From Pedobacter sp014947265 (lineage in GTDB: Bacteria > Bacteroidota > Bacteroidia > Sphingobacteriales > Sphingobacteriaceae): a DNA stretch of 64,000 nucleotides. The stretch's first letter is position 1. Each line of letters starts with the position of its first letter. The notes beneath the pieces are model-generated. The model made no database searches and was not told the origin of the DNA. It saw only the letters and a list, made by a program, of their open reading frames with translations. The stretch lies in contig NZ_JADCNK010000002.1 in NCBI RefSeq assembly GCF_014947265.1, forward strand, positions 186,001-250,000. The letters are read 5' to 3'. Both the position numbers and the translations under genes were made by a program. Below are positions 34,585-43,340 of this stretch, piece after piece.

Positions 34585-35358
34585 ATGAAGAAACAGACTA
34601 AAATTATCCTCGGGATTTTGGCGTGCATGATGATGATGGCTATTGCATTGATGTATAAACTGCATTGGTTTGGCGCAGGTATGAAACCTCAACAGGCAGC
34701 AATCAGTAACCCTGATCGTGTTGTTGTGCGCGATACACAGGAAGTAATTCTTAGCCCTAAAAAAGAAAGCCCGAAAGAAGCGTCGGAAATCGAATTTCCA
34801 ACAAGCGGAAACAGCATTGAAGATTTTGTTCCCGGATTGTATAAAATTGCAATGGATGCCAAAGGTCTGTTAAATAATGACGAACTGGAAGATGTAGTTT
34901 TGGTGCTCCAGAACAAGACAGACAGTACAGATTTACGGCCTACCTTAGTTTTATTGAAACAGCCGGAAGGTGGATACCGTTTATACGCCAGCGCCTGGCT
35001 GGCCATTGGCGCTGCCTATATTAATGGTGATTACCAGCAGTATGACAGTGCAGACATCAGCATAGACGCAAAAAGAAATTTAATTATATCAACTTACGGC
35101 AGCGGTCCGGTAGGTAACCGCGAAACCAGGTACCGTTTTATCGATAACGAACTTGTTTTTACCTTTATGGAAACGTTTAACGCGGGTGCAGGCCAGCAAA
35201 CCAGCGCAACGTATGATGTTTTAAACCGAAAGGTAACGGTTGAAGATATCAATACCATGAAAGAGGATATGCCTGCTACAGTTAGCCATGGTACTTTGCC
35301 ACAACACCCACCTTATCTTTTTAAAGAGCTGGATCCAGCAACGGTTTTTTCTGAATAA
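34585..35358 (+). CDS. Membrane-anchored or secreted protein of unknown function
   Basis: A 257-residue protein with one N-terminal hydrophobic helix (about 7-25, 'IILGILACMMMMAIALMY') and a periplasmic remainder. The 'DAKGLLNNDELEDVVLVLQN' stretch is like the strand-turn-strand of VCBS/FG-GAP-type or 'tetratricopeptide-free' secreted proteins, with 'YGSGPVGNRETRYRFIDNE' further on. I recognise no named family. The 270-base upstream gap shows no other gene. Monocistronic. Confidence 0.7.
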   Translation: MKKQTKIILGILACMMMMAIALMYKLHWFGAGMKPQQAAISNPDRVVVRDTQEVILSPKKESPKEASEIEFPTSGNSIEDFVPGLYKIAMDAKGLLNNDELEDVVLVLQNKTDSTDLRPTLVLLKQPEGGYRLYASAWLAIGAAYINGDYQQYDSADISIDAKRNLIISTYGSGPVGNRETRYRFIDNELVFTFMETFNAGAGQQTSATYDVLNRKVTVEDINTMKEDMPATVSHGTLPQHPPYLFKELDPATVFSE

Positions 35359-35406
35359 TCAACCAAATACTGCTGTTCTTTTAACGTTGACCGGAGATAA
35401 TCAGAT

Positions 35407-35859
35407 TTATTCCTTTGTGAGGTAGATATTCATCACACCTCTTGCAGCAGTTTGGTTAGTTCCATAAATGAGCGATTGTTTATCTGTTACCTCCGAGCTA
35501 ATCCGCAAGTACTGATCGGTCTGTGCTACAATGCTCCAAGTGTTCTGTGCGGCAAAATTAGGATTGCTGAAAGTGAGGATGCGGTTATCAGCATTTCTCC
35601 TCAAAATATAGTCTGAAAACTTTACTGATGTATTAATTTCAGTAGAAACTTTTACCTGTTTATCATCAAATGTCCAGTAGGATTTTAGAGCATCTGCTAT
35701 GATATGGCTAACTTTGATTCCGGAAGCGTTGTAAAGCTCGAGGTCATACCCTCCGGTAGACCATTTGCCACTCAAGGTTTCACTCGTGATATGATCAGTG
35801 TCTTTTTTGCAAGCTGATATATTGATTAAGATCAATAATAGAAATAAAATACGCTTCAT
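35407..35859 (-). CDS. Lipocalin-like lipoprotein of unknown function
   Basis: A 150-residue lipoprotein ('LLLILINISAC', Cys17) with a short beta-barrel pattern: 'LSGKWSTGGYDLELYN', 'YWTFDDKQVKVSTEI', 'RILTFSNPNF' and 'YLRISSEVTDKQSLI'. 'SGKWS' and 'YWTFDDKQ' are typical of small lipocalin-like lipoproteins in Bacteroidota, whose roles are mostly unknown. It stands alone. Confidence 0.7.
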   Translation of the reverse strand: MKRILFLLLILINISACKKDTDHITSETLSGKWSTGGYDLELYNASGIKVSHIIADALKSYWTFDDKQVKVSTEINTSVKFSDYILRRNADNRILTFSNPNFAAQNTWSIVAQTDQYLRISSEVTDKQSLIYGTNQTAARGVMNIYLTKE

Positions 35860-36037
35860 GGCTGGCCTTTAAGTAGTTGAAGTTAAATAAATCAAAATGA
35901 ATTCACAAATCTATTATATTGCTCAGTCAGCTACTGGTCATTTGATAGCTGAATAAACTCTTTTAAATTTATTTACCTCAGCCTGTAGCAAGCACCGTGA
36001 TATCCACGTTTACATTTTAAATTAACACTAAGCACTA

Positions 36038-36706
36038 ATGAAAAAAATCTTACCAATTTTGTTCGTATTATTTTGTATCGCTGGATGTAAAAAGGAAAAA
36101 CAGGGAAATTATTCTGAAACGATAACAAAGGGAGAAAAATGGGGAATAAAGATCGGCAGCTCGCACGCTGAAGTATACGCCCAGCTGCAAAAGGCTGGCC
36201 CGACGCTCGACTTTCAGAATGTGGCAATTTTTGGGCACAAGCCCTACAGTTCGCCGGAAAGCCTGGGTCAACTCCTTCCTTATTATTATGCGCTCACTAT
36301 TTATAACAATACCGGAACCTTAGATCGTATAGTGCTGCTTTTTAGTGGAGACAAAGTGCAGCAGATTGCTACAGGCGGTGGCCTCACCACACCAGTAAAC
36401 AAATGGCCTGAAAATGCGGCTGATGATACGGCGATAAAAGTTGATGATCCGGTTTCAGGTTTAACAGCAAAGCTGATCAAAATCCATCAGTTACCAGCTT
36501 ATGCAGCTTACGGATTTGTACTTTCTGATAAACCATTAAACAAACCGTACGATCCCGATATGAATAATCACGACGATTGGCAGTTTGGCTTTTCAGACTT
36601 TGTAAGTGCAAGCACCAGCGGATCTTCAACAGTAACCCTTCATTTTAGGTCAGGTAAGCTGGAGAGTATCATGCATGATTATCGCGAAGGGCAAATATTT
36701 AATTGA
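36038..36706 (+). CDS. Lipoprotein of unknown function
   Basis: A 222-residue lipoprotein ('ILFVLFCIAGC', Cys17). Residues ~30-70 ('WGIKIGSSHAEVYAQLQKAG') resemble the repeat seen in small-protein-A/SmpA-like folds, where an 'IGxSxxEVxxxL' helix follows a strand. No catalytic motif is evident. Monocistronic. Confidence 0.7.
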   Translation: MKKILPILFVLFCIAGCKKEKQGNYSETITKGEKWGIKIGSSHAEVYAQLQKAGPTLDFQNVAIFGHKPYSSPESLGQLLPYYYALTIYNNTGTLDRIVLLFSGDKVQQIATGGGLTTPVNKWPENAADDTAIKVDDPVSGLTAKLIKIHQLPAYAAYGFVLSDKPLNKPYDPDMNNHDDWQFGFSDFVSASTSGSSTVTLHFRSGKLESIMHDYREGQIFN

Positions 36707-36762
36707 TCCAGCTTACCGAAATTAAAATAGCAAGTTTCAAAAAACGAGGATGTATCATAAAT

Positions 36763-36815
36763 ATAGATTTGTCATCCTGAGGATTAATTAATTGTTTAAA
36801 ATCAATATGAGTGAC
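36763..36815 (+). repeat. 53-bp intergenic repeat, copy 1
   Basis: It runs from ATAGATTTGTCATCCTGAGG to ATCAATATGAGTGAC. A near-identical copy is at 39619-39671. Its ends GTCAT and ATGAGTGAC are roughly complementary, so each copy can fold. Confidence 0.65.
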
Positions 36816-37345
36816 GTATAATTGTCTTCTCTTATCCTACGGCGCGGTCTTGCCTCGGCTCGCCGCCGCCGAAGGGCTCTTTCTTTTTGGTGTCAAAAAG
36901 ACCAGCGGAGCTAGCTTGAATGCCATTGAAAACATAAAGACACATGAAAAAACAAAAAAACACCGGCTGAAAATTTATTCATATGTTGTTTATAACTTTC
37001 AGCTGCATTCATGAGGGCTTCGCCGTTTTCTTTCGAAGCTAGTAGGTTGGCTTGGGCAGTGCAGCCCGAAAAATTTGTTAGGCCGGATTTAGGTAGAACG
37101 GGGATACCGTGCTATGGCCTAGCTGGATGGAAATGCAAAAGCGGTTAAAGTGCTGATTAGTAATGATTTTCGAAATAACGTCAATGGTAGCTTGTCGAAG
37201 GACCTGTTAAATAGGTTTTAAGGTGGTTCGACAAGCTCAACTGACAGCATTCAAGGTGAAATGGTATGTGTTATACAACCTCTTTTTTCTAATGCAACTA
37301 TAATTAGCGACGCCTATGCACCACTAGCAAAATTTAACACATTAA
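36816..37345. other. Intergenic region without a convincing gene
   Basis: The short ORFs here (67 and 86 codons) have no family signals. Segments such as GGTTCGACAAGCTCAACTGA (near 37215) and a GC-rich stretch near 36840-36870 are repeat-like. No promoter or terminator is clear. Confidence 0.5.
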
Positions 37346-37855
37346 TTAAATTAATGGATCAGAATCATGATTTCTGGGATTTTGTTCCGGAAAACTATTC
37401 TTATCGAAATGATGGTGACGATAAAAGTTTGCACAGTCAATCTCTACAATTTCATCCTCCATCCGCAATGCCGCCGGACTGCCGATCACGTTGCGGATTT
37501 GGTTCTCCAACTCAGGCGTAACTTCACCAATAATATATCTCGGCATTGCCCTGAACTGATCATGGTGAATATCGGGTAAAATAACTTCTTTTTTACCCTC
37601 ACCTAAATTTACGAGGCCGATTGGGATCAGCACAGCTTTTTCTTCCAAGTCTTCGCCCATATCAGCAAGTTCCACAATAACATACCGTATTGCATTTTGC
37701 TCGGGATCGAATAGGAGGTCGCGCACTTTTCCAACCGGGTCGCCGGCTTCATTTCTTACCGGCCAGCCTTTAATGTCAGCCTCGCCATCTGTTAATTGAT
37801 AAATACTTTTTGAGAGCTCTTCTAAATTGCTGTATACAATAGTTCCTGAATTCAT
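37346..37855 (-). CDS. PRC-barrel domain protein
   Basis: The start at 37855 ('MNSGTIVYSNLEELSK') is preferred over an in-frame ATG 13 codons earlier. The ~169-residue protein has one PRC-barrel (about 20-95): 'IKGWPVRNEAGDPVGKVRDL', 'LFDPEQNAIRYVIVEL', 'VLIPIGLVNL'. Such proteins are often general-stress or photosynthetic-complex-like scaffolds; in Bacteroidota they are frequent stress genes. A C-terminal His/Asn-rich tail ('FYRHHHFDK') follows. It is cytoplasmic, with no signal peptide. Confidence 0.85.
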   Translation of the reverse strand: MNSGTIVYSNLEELSKSIYQLTDGEADIKGWPVRNEAGDPVGKVRDLLFDPEQNAIRYVIVELADMGEDLEEKAVLIPIGLVNLGEGKKEVILPDIHHDQFRAMPRYIIGEVTPELENQIRNVIGSPAALRMEDEIVEIDCANFYRHHHFDKNSFPEQNPRNHDSDPLI

Positions 37856-38137
37856 AATTGCTTTTTTAAAGGGGCGATTAATAACGATGCCCATTTTTAC
37901 AACAAGTTTTTCAGGAGATGGTTTTTATGTTAATGCACCGTTTTACAAAAAATGGGCAGCTTAAACGAATATCGAAAACTGTGAAATGATCTATAAGTAT
38001 TTGTAATGTAGTGTTTTATCTTAATGTTACAGAATGTGAAAAGCTACAGGATATCAATCAAAATAATTTTTTATCAGGTGGCTACCATACTGTTTTACAA
38101 TTATTTTGTATAATAGTTAAAATAGAAGCAGAAGTTA

Positions 38138-38443
38138 ATGAAGAATATAGCTGAATTTAAAAAGTCATTAGAAAAAGATAGGCCAGAAAGCAATATGTCG
38201 GTTCAGCTGCGGGCACTTTGGTACGATGCAAAAGGAGATTGGTATACGGCACATAACCAGGTCGACCATTTAGAGGATATTGCCTCTGCCCGCATCCACG
38301 CCTATCTGCACCGCAAAGAAGGCGACATCTGGAATGCCGATTATTGGTATGCTAAAGCTGGTGAAAAAAGGCCACAATTATCATTAGATCAGGAATGGGA
38401 AGAATTAGTAGAACGGTTTTTATCGAAGGCGAACCACGTATGA
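38138..38443 (+). CDS. Small conserved cytoplasmic protein
   Basis: A 101-residue protein with three aromatic-rich helical repeats: 'LRALWYDAKGDWYTAHNQVD', 'RIHAYLHRKEGDIWNADYWY' and 'LDQEWEELVERFL'. The 'LWYDAKGDWxxAH' and 'HRKEGDxxNAxYWY' pattern occurs in short proteins of this kind in several phyla, function unknown. No signal peptide. Confidence 0.75.
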   Translation: MKNIAEFKKSLEKDRPESNMSVQLRALWYDAKGDWYTAHNQVDHLEDIASARIHAYLHRKEGDIWNADYWYAKAGEKRPQLSLDQEWEELVERFLSKANHV

Positions 38444-38490
38444 TTTAGCGCATATAAAAGTAAATGACAGTGCGTAAATTGGGAAAATGA

Positions 38491-38715
38491 TGCCAGAAAT
38501 GGTATTCATCTCCTCAAATCTCCAATCCTTTTTATTTGGCAGGTATTTTAAATGAAGGTGTAAGGGAAGTTTCATCCGCTGCCCAGCGTTTATTCGGACG
38601 TTTGCCCATTACCAGCTCCAATTTGCTCCTCGCATTAAACTATTTAGCCTGCTTGCGTCTTACTCCGGTAAAATGTAATGCTTTTGCCAAAAATTATGCT
38701 GTAGCTTATGATTAA
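38491..38715 (+). other. Possible gene remnant, 74 open codons without a start
   Basis: The frame is open after a TGA at 38488 and reads like protein ('SNPFYLAGILNEGVREVSS', 'AAQRLFGRLPITSSNLLLAL', 'FAKNYAVAYD') to a stop at 38713. There is no ATG at the beginning. It may be the tail of a lost gene; the family was not recognised. Confidence 0.3.
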
Positions 38716-38782
38716 GCGCCGTATAAACAAAAAAAGAGCGATGAATAGATTCCACCGCTCTTCGACTGTTTAATTTTATCTA

Positions 38783-39382
38783 TTATTTTGCTAATGAAGC
38801 AGTTTGTGTTGTTTCGGTTACTGGCGAACTCATTTGAGTTTTCAGTGCAGCAAATCTGTCTAAATTCAATTTTGGTGTGCTTCCCATTACCAAGATATGT
38901 TCTGCTGTAGCTCCACTTAATTTTAAATCTGCACGACCTTCAATTACGGTATACAAACTTTCTGTATTTGAATTGATCTCGGCAACAGCATCTCCTTTTA
39001 AGAATAACTGAAGGTATTTCGAATCCAATTTACCTGAAGTTTTTACCACTGCATTTTCAGAAGCCTGGATTCTATAGATATCTTTTACATAAACGGTAAT
39101 CTTAGCTGTATTACCATCTGCCGAAGTGATTTTTAGTGCATGGCCATCCTGGATCACTTTTACTTTTCCGGTGTTATCATCATTATAATTTACACTTTCT
39201 TTTTGTCCTTGTACCAATATAATTTCCACATTTCCACTTACAATAACCTGGCTGATGTTTTTAGGTGCCGACATTTTGATTGGCTGTTTCTCGTCTGCCA
39301 TTACACTTGTGGAGAAAATAGCAGAACTTAAAACGATAGCTGCTAATACTGATTTTGTTAGGGTTTTGATAGAGGTTTTCAT
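38783..39382 (-). CDS. DUF2807 (GIN-domain) secreted protein
   Basis: A 199-residue secreted protein with a signal peptide ('VLAAIVLSSAIFSTSVMA'). The remaining ~170 residues are a single-stranded right-handed beta-helix of the 'auto-transporter adhesin head GIN' type: 'ISQVIVSGNVEIILVQGQ', 'VKVIQDGHALKITS', 'AVVKTSGKLDSKYLQL', 'DAVAEINSN' and 'ADLKLSGATAEHI'. Many Bacteroidota secrete such proteins; their binding partners are unknown. Monocistronic. Confidence 0.85.
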   Translation of the reverse strand: MKTSIKTLTKSVLAAIVLSSAIFSTSVMADEKQPIKMSAPKNISQVIVSGNVEIILVQGQKESVNYNDDNTGKVKVIQDGHALKITSADGNTAKITVYVKDIYRIQASENAVVKTSGKLDSKYLQLFLKGDAVAEINSNTESLYTVIEGRADLKLSGATAEHILVMGSTPKLNLDRFAALKTQMSSPVTETTQTASLAK

Positions 39383-39618
39383 AATGCTGTTGTTTATATT
39401 TTTATAATATTTTGTTTCTGTTTTAATGATAAGACGCAGGTATTACAGAAACGTTGCAGCAGCAATCAGGATATTATACCAACACAGGTAAACAATCGAC
39501 GAACAGCTATAAAAATCAGGTGAAAAAGCGTTCGTTTTCTGAATGAATTCTACAATTGCTTGATTTTACGGGCAGGTGCTAAATTAAATTCCAGAAATTA
39601 ACCAATTACTAAATAGAT

Positions 39619-39671
39619 ATAGAATTGTTATCCTGAGGATTAATTTATGGTATAAAATCAATATGAATGAC
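39619..39671 (+). repeat. 53-bp intergenic repeat, copy 2
   Basis: It runs from ATAGAATTGTTATCCTGAGG to ATCAATATGAATGAC and matches 36763-36815 with a few substitutions. Confidence 0.65.
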
Positions 39672-39705
39672 AGGAGATTTTAACGGAAATATCTCGCTGA
39701 GGCAT

Positions 39706-39799
39706 CGTCATTGCGAGAAGGCTTTTTCAGCGACGAAGCAATCTTACAACGATCGCTATTAGCGTGCGCATTAAGATTGCTTCGTTCCCCGCAATGACG
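39706..39799. repeat. Long palindromic intergenic repeat
   Basis: The outer arms CGTCATTGCG (39706-39715)/CGCAATGACG (39790-39799) and inner arms ACGAAGCAATCTTA (39733-39746)/TAAGATTGCTTCGT (39772-39785) are both perfect. The type (CGTCATTGCG ... GAAGCAATC) is a widespread intergenic repeat in many bacteria. No gene lies between 39383 and 39948. Confidence 0.8.
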
Positions 39800-39948
39800 G
39801 CTTTTCTATTGGAGTCTGTCGATGGCAGCTTGTCGAAGGGTCTGGTTAAGGTGTTGCAAGGCATTCGATACATTCGTCAAGCTCAGTACAGGCTGAGCTC
39901 AACGTGACATATTCGATTGAATTACAAATAAGATCCAATCTCCTATAA

Positions 39949-40698
39949 CTAAAATTTAATCGATAGTTTTTCAGAAATGAGCGCATTGTTTTTATAGTAC
40001 TCAAAAAACCAACTTCCGCTCTTTTTTAAAACTATGCCATTTGCGCTCCCGTTGTTCGAAATGTAACAATCCTCCATTGAGGTTTTTAGTAAGGTCATTA
40101 CAATTTTAGGTGTTGCATCTATCAGTTGGTAGCCATTGCTTATAGGTTGTGCATATAACATTGCTCCTTGTTGTTCTGTTTTGGTCGCCATAGGCTGTTC
40201 AGCAGGTACAGGTGCAGTTTTGGCCTCTGTATTTGTATTAGCTAGTACTACACTTGTCGCCACAGGGAGGCTACCCGCTATATACTTTAAATCGTTAAAA
40301 GATGTCAAAGCATCTTTCAAGGCAAAATTATAAGAAGTTTCATACTCTTTCTCTCTGCTTTTTCCCTCCTTGCTCTTCATCACTACAGCACCCTTACAAT
40401 CTTTAAGTAAAAGGGTAAGATTGGTAACAAACATGCTGTTTTTTTCCTGCAGTTCTACTACCAGGGCCTTGCATCTATCTGTCGCAATTTCTTCCGGTAT
40501 TTCGGCATTGTCAAAATATACAGTAAAGCCTTTTTCCTCAAAAAAAGCCTTAATCAGGGTATTTAAGCCGTATTGGTTAACCTGCTTGAGAAAACTGAAT
40601 TTCTCGGGTACAATAATGTATTTGTAATTCCCGGCATTAGACTGTGCCTGTACTGAAAAAGAGATTGCTAAAAGGATAATAAAAAGATATCTTTTCAT
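39949..40698 (-). CDS. Secreted protein of unknown function
   Basis: The start at 40698 ('MKRYLFIILLAISFSVQAQ') gives a clear signal peptide; an in-frame ATG 28 codons earlier would bury it. The 249-residue product has an alpha/beta N-terminal part ('YIIVPEKFSFLKQVNQYGLN', 'CKALVVELQEKNSMFVTNLT'), an Ala/Pro/Thr-rich linker (about 150-185) and a short C-terminal domain ('VMTLLKTSMEDCYISNN'). It resembles unnamed secreted proteins of the phylum; no catalytic motif was found. Confidence 0.75.
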   Translation of the reverse strand: MKRYLFIILLAISFSVQAQSNAGNYKYIIVPEKFSFLKQVNQYGLNTLIKAFFEEKGFTVYFDNAEIPEEIATDRCKALVVELQEKNSMFVTNLTLLLKDCKGAVVMKSKEGKSREKEYETSYNFALKDALTSFNDLKYIAGSLPVATSVVLANTNTEAKTAPVPAEQPMATKTEQQGAMLYAQPISNGYQLIDATPKIVMTLLKTSMEDCYISNNGSANGIVLKKSGSWFFEYYKNNALISEKLSIKF

Positions 40699-41142
40699 AA
40701 AGGTTAATGGAGTTTGGATAAAATTCCGCCTCAATTTATAGAATGAAACGGAGAAAATCAAATTTATCGTTTCGTAATACAATCCGTATTAATCAATCTG
40801 TTATTCGATCAGATCTCACAGGCAAAAGAACAAAGTTTGTCATCATCCATTGCATTAATCGATTCAATTGTTTATTATTATGGCGATTAATGATCATAAT
40901 CTAATCATAACACTGCGCTTGTCGCTTGTATAAAACCAAATATTCCAGAAAAATGGAGGAGCGCCTACTCATTAAATTAAATGGCTGGTTTAAATGCCAG
41001 CGTATTTCCTGCCTTAAAATTGTAGCCAAAAATCTAAATAAACTACCTGCCTGGATTCCTATTCAGGAACAACCTACCTGCTTGTTCAAAAATCTTTTTC
41101 TTATTGCGAAATTAAAACTAATTATAACCTAAATCTGAGCAC

Positions 41143-42414
41143 ATGCTTAACATTCAAACCACAAAACTATTCTGGGCAAGTTGTCTTGCATTATTAGTCA
41201 CCTCCCTTTCCTTCGGCATCCGTGCTGGTATAATGAACCAGCTTGGGATCGATTTTCAATTAAGTACTTCACAGTTAGGCACCATTACGGCTGCTGCCTT
41301 CTGGGGCTTTCCATTGGCCATTGTGGTTGGAGGATTTGTAGTGGATATGATTGGCATGAAACGTTTGCTGGTCATGGCCTTTATTTTTCACCTGGCGGGA
41401 ATTATCCTTACCGTTTTTGCGCAGGGCTACTGGAGCCTGTTTTTATCTACCTTGCTGATCGGCATTGCCAATGGTACTGTAGAGGCCGCCTGTAATCCAC
41501 TGGTTGCCACTTTATACCCGGAGAATAAAACAACCAAATTAAATCATTTTCACTTATGGTTTCCCGGAGGTATTGTAATTGGTACACTGCTGGTTACCTT
41601 GTTTGTTCACCTTGGATTGGGCTGGAAAGTGCAGGTGGCCATGATGATTATTCCTACTTTAATTTATGGATATCTGTTTTCAAAGTTAGATTTCCCCGTT
41701 ACCGAAAGGGTATCATCTGGTTATTCCAGTTCAGATATGTACAAAGCAGTACTTTCTCCATTGTTTATTTTTATGTTCATCTGCATGTTCGGCACCGCCA
41801 TTACAGAATTGTTTACAGGACAATGGATAGGCTTGCTGCTTAAAAATGTAACAGATAATGCCATTCTATTGCTTACCCTTACAACCGGGATCATGGTAAT
41901 TGGCAGGGGTTTTGCCGAACCTGTAGTACACCGTCTTGCTCCTCAGGGGGTACTGCTCTTATCTGCAATATTTGCTGCAGCCGGACTTTACATGCTAAGC
42001 ACTTTTACAGGAAATTCAGTTTTCTTCGCTGCAATTGTTTTCGGTATAGGCGTTTGTTATTTCTGGCCAACGATGATTGGTTTCGTCGCTGAGAATGTTC
42101 CTAAATCAGGAGCTCTTGGCTTAAACCTGATGGGTGGTGCGGGAATGTTTGCTGTTTCTATTTATACCATGTTTATGGGGAGTTTTTACGATAACCTGAT
42201 CGTTAAACATTTACCAACTGGTGCCTCGTTTGATGCGTATTTAAAAGCTCCTGAAAATTCTGCATTTGCACAGGCGCTTGCCAATGCCAAAAATCTGGCA
42301 GGTCCTGAAATTCTGCGTGCTACATTGATCATTCCAATCATATTAATTGTAGCTTTTGGCGGATTGGTGATCTACCTGCGTTCACGAAAAAAGACCAGCG
42401 TTGCAGCATCATAA
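41143..42414 (+). CDS. MFS transporter, probably sugar permease
   Basis: A 423-residue protein with 12 predicted membrane helices. The first half contains 'SLSFGIRAGIMNQLG' and 'DMIGMKRLLVMAFIFHLAGI' (loop 2-3 motif), then 'ANGTVEAACNPLVATLYPEN', a pattern close to the fucose/glucose/galactose permease branch. A central loop separates the two six-helix halves. It may take up monosaccharides. A strong terminator follows. There is no neighbouring sugar-catabolic gene. Confidence 0.88.
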   Translation: MLNIQTTKLFWASCLALLVTSLSFGIRAGIMNQLGIDFQLSTSQLGTITAAAFWGFPLAIVVGGFVVDMIGMKRLLVMAFIFHLAGIILTVFAQGYWSLFLSTLLIGIANGTVEAACNPLVATLYPENKTTKLNHFHLWFPGGIVIGTLLVTLFVHLGLGWKVQVAMMIIPTLIYGYLFSKLDFPVTERVSSGYSSSDMYKAVLSPLFIFMFICMFGTAITELFTGQWIGLLLKNVTDNAILLLTLTTGIMVIGRGFAEPVVHRLAPQGVLLLSAIFAAAGLYMLSTFTGNSVFFAAIVFGIGVCYFWPTMIGFVAENVPKSGALGLNLMGGAGMFAVSIYTMFMGSFYDNLIVKHLPTGASFDAYLKAPENSAFAQALANAKNLAGPEILRATLIIPIILIVAFGGLVIYLRSRKKTSVAAS

Positions 42415-42456
42415 TTGATAACTTTATAGACTATCCGTCTAATACATGAGAAGAAT

Positions 42457-42520
42457 AATAGCTACAAGTTTATGATGCTAAATTGATCATAACTTGTAGC
42501 TATTTGAGTTTTTATTTTTT
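42457..42520 (+). terminator. Intrinsic terminator after the MFS gene
   Basis: AATAGCTACAAGTT (42457-42470) is perfectly complementary to AACTTGTAGCTATT (42491-42504), with an inner ATGAT/ATCAT pair. TGAGTTTTTATTTTTT follows. Confidence 0.8.
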
Positions 42521-42550
42521 CTGCCGCTGTATCGTTCTTCAATAAATTAA

Positions 42551-43243
42551 TTATAACAAGGAACTACCCGGTGGGCACTCATAGGGGGCTTTGCCTGCTT
42601 CAAAAATTCTTGTGTTTTCACTGCCTTCAGTAGTTATTTTATTATTTAATATCCTGATCCAATTGCCTTCACGTAAGCCTATTACTTTGGTATCGTTCTG
42701 GGTTAGAAATTCCATAATCCTCGTTTCCCTTGTTTCTCCGTTATGTTTTAACTCCGGATTTGGATCAAGATAATGAGGGTTAAGGTTAAAAGGAACCAAG
42801 CCCATACATTCAAAAGAGGCAGGGTACACGATAGGCATGTCATTGGTGGTTTTCATATTCAAGCCACCAATATTGCTTCCGGCACTACAGCCCAAATAAG
42901 GTTTGCCCAGTTTGATATTTTCACTAAGATGCTTCATCAATCCCAGCTCATGCAGCGTTTTTACCAGAAGAAAGGTATTCCCTCCACCAGTAAAAAATCC
43001 TTTGGCTGCATCAATGGCGCGAATGGGATCATTAAATTCATGCAAACCTTTAACACTGATATTTAGCTGGGAGAAAAATTCGCGGACTTTGCCCGTATAC
43101 TCTTCATGTGAAATGCCTCCAGGCCTGGCAAATGGAATAAAAACAATTTCATCTATTCCGGTAAAAAGCGTAATAAGCTCATTTTTTAGGTATTCAAGGT
43201 AATTGCCGCCAAATAGGGTAGAAGTAGAAGCGAGGATAACATT
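42551..43243 (-). CDS. pepE: Peptidase E (alpha-aspartyl dipeptidase), S51 family
   Basis: The start at 43243 ('MNVILASTSTLFGGNYLEYL') is preferred; an ATG 36 codons earlier would overlap the divergent kinase gene. The 230-residue product matches PepE: 'FFTGGGNTFLLVKTL', nucleophile Ser121 in 'LGCSAGSNIGG' and His158 in 'NLNPHYLDP'. It cleaves Asp-X dipeptides in the cytoplasm. The size is as expected. It is divergent from the histidine kinase gene, about 100 bases away. Confidence 0.92.
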   Translation of the reverse strand, partial: NVILASTSTLFGGNYLEYLKNELITLFTGIDEIVFIPFARPGGISHEEYTGKVREFFSQLNISVKGLHEFNDPIRAIDAAKGFFTGGGNTFLLVKTLHELGLMKHLSENIKLGKPYLGCSAGSNIGGLNMKTTNDMPIVYPASFECMGLVPFNLNPHYLDPNPELKHNGETRETRIMEFLTQNDTKVIGLREGNWIRILNNKITTEGSENTRIFEAGKAPYECPPGSSLL

Positions 43244-43340
43244 CATTTGTTGTGCTTTTATAGGCAATAATAATGTTTTTCCGTTAAATTTATTATCTAT
43301 CTTGCAGTGCCGATTCAGACTCAACCTGTAGGCTAAATGC

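Noticed and set aside
36811..37521. Two short plus-strand ORFs
   Set aside because: The first lies in repeat-like DNA. The second runs antisense into the PRC-barrel gene. Neither has a recognisable domain or signal.
40926..41132. 68-codon ORF before the MFS gene
   Set aside because: It has no recognisable feature, and its reading may only reflect the AT-rich leader of the transporter gene.
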